DNA from: Musa acuminata AAA Group
Lineage: Eukaryota; Streptophyta; Magnoliopsida; Zingiberales; Musaceae
Assembly: GCF_036884655.1 (NCBI RefSeq)
Contig: NC_088339.1
Span: forward strand, 34,843,501-34,907,500
DNA length: 64,000 bases
Direction of reading: 5' to 3'
This document shows, in pieces, positions 63,841-64,000 of this stretch. Below the pieces are notes generated by a model. That model worked only from the letters and a program-made list of their open reading frames with translations, searched no databases and had not been told where the DNA came from. The position numbers were made by a program, and so were the translations under genes. How positions within the stretch are numbered: position 1 is the stretch's first letter; every line of letters starts with the position of its first letter.

Positions 63841-64000
63841 GGAGGGATCGAACTGGAGCCGAAGGGGAAGGAGGAAGAGGGCAATGGGGAGTGGAGATCG
63901 AGGCAATTTGGAGGAGAAGGAAGCGATGGTTTCGTGGGAGAGATGGTACGATGGTGGTGTCATGATACGACGGAGCTCGGCCCTAGAAAACGAAATCGCT
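63841..64000. other. Upstream region of the PPR pseudogene
   Basis: Purine-rich on the plus strand; the minus-strand frame stays open to 63963 but the family-like start is at 63840. It probably holds the 5'UTR and promoter of the PPR locus. Confidence 0.4.

Overview
This window is nuclear DNA from a flowering plant. It has spliced genes with GT-AG introns, long AT-rich intergenic stretches, many microsatellites and LTR retrotransposons. A curcuminoid/diarylheptanoid-type polyketide synthase, together with the overall gene make-up, suggests a monocot, probably Zingiberales such as the banana family. That placement is inference; no database search was possible.

Layout: 1-3.4 kb is a decayed Ty1/copia retrotransposon. 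5.9-7.3 kb holds an intact two-exon type III polyketide synthase. 8.9-11.9 kb holds a three-exon coiled-coil protein with a C-terminal membrane anchor. 12.8-16.6 kb holds inositol-pentakisphosphate 2-kinase (IPK1), the last step of phytate synthesis. 19.3-25.8 kb holds three small transcription-factor genes: RADIALIS-like SANT/MYB (+), ZF-HD homeobox (-) and Dof zinc finger (-). 28.1-30.2 kb holds a ribosomal protein S23 (uS12) gene with an internal 43-nt exon deletion. 33.5-46.9 kb is repeat-rich: a dispersed repeat block with about 185-bp subunits, a 17-monomer minisatellite with five-monomer higher-order structure, a coding-gene remnant, and a complete non-autonomous LTR retrotransposon (39889-44663, minus strand) carrying a nested 206-bp MITE with a 9-bp target-site duplication. 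47.4-51.2 kb holds a ten-exon CYP85-clan cytochrome P450 that I read as CYP722. 52.4-52.8 kb is a truncated, inverted, broken copy of the polyketide synthase 3' end. 53.4-54.3 kb is a second copy of the 33.5-kb repeat block. 55.8-57.7 kb holds a Tubby-like F-box gene with a GC-AG intron. 60.3-63.8 kb (-) is a PPR-protein gene broken by frameshifts and stops.

The genes do not form an obvious pathway; they look like ordinary neighbours on a chromosome arm. I see no convincing new multigene system. The observations most worth a second look are the deleted RPS23 exon, the P450 lacking the usual I-helix acidic residue, the polyketide synthase and its broken copy, the higher-order minisatellite, the paired repeat blocks, and the GC-rich MITE nested in the LTR element. 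Exon boundaries were read by hand from splice signals, reading-frame continuity and family similarity from memory.
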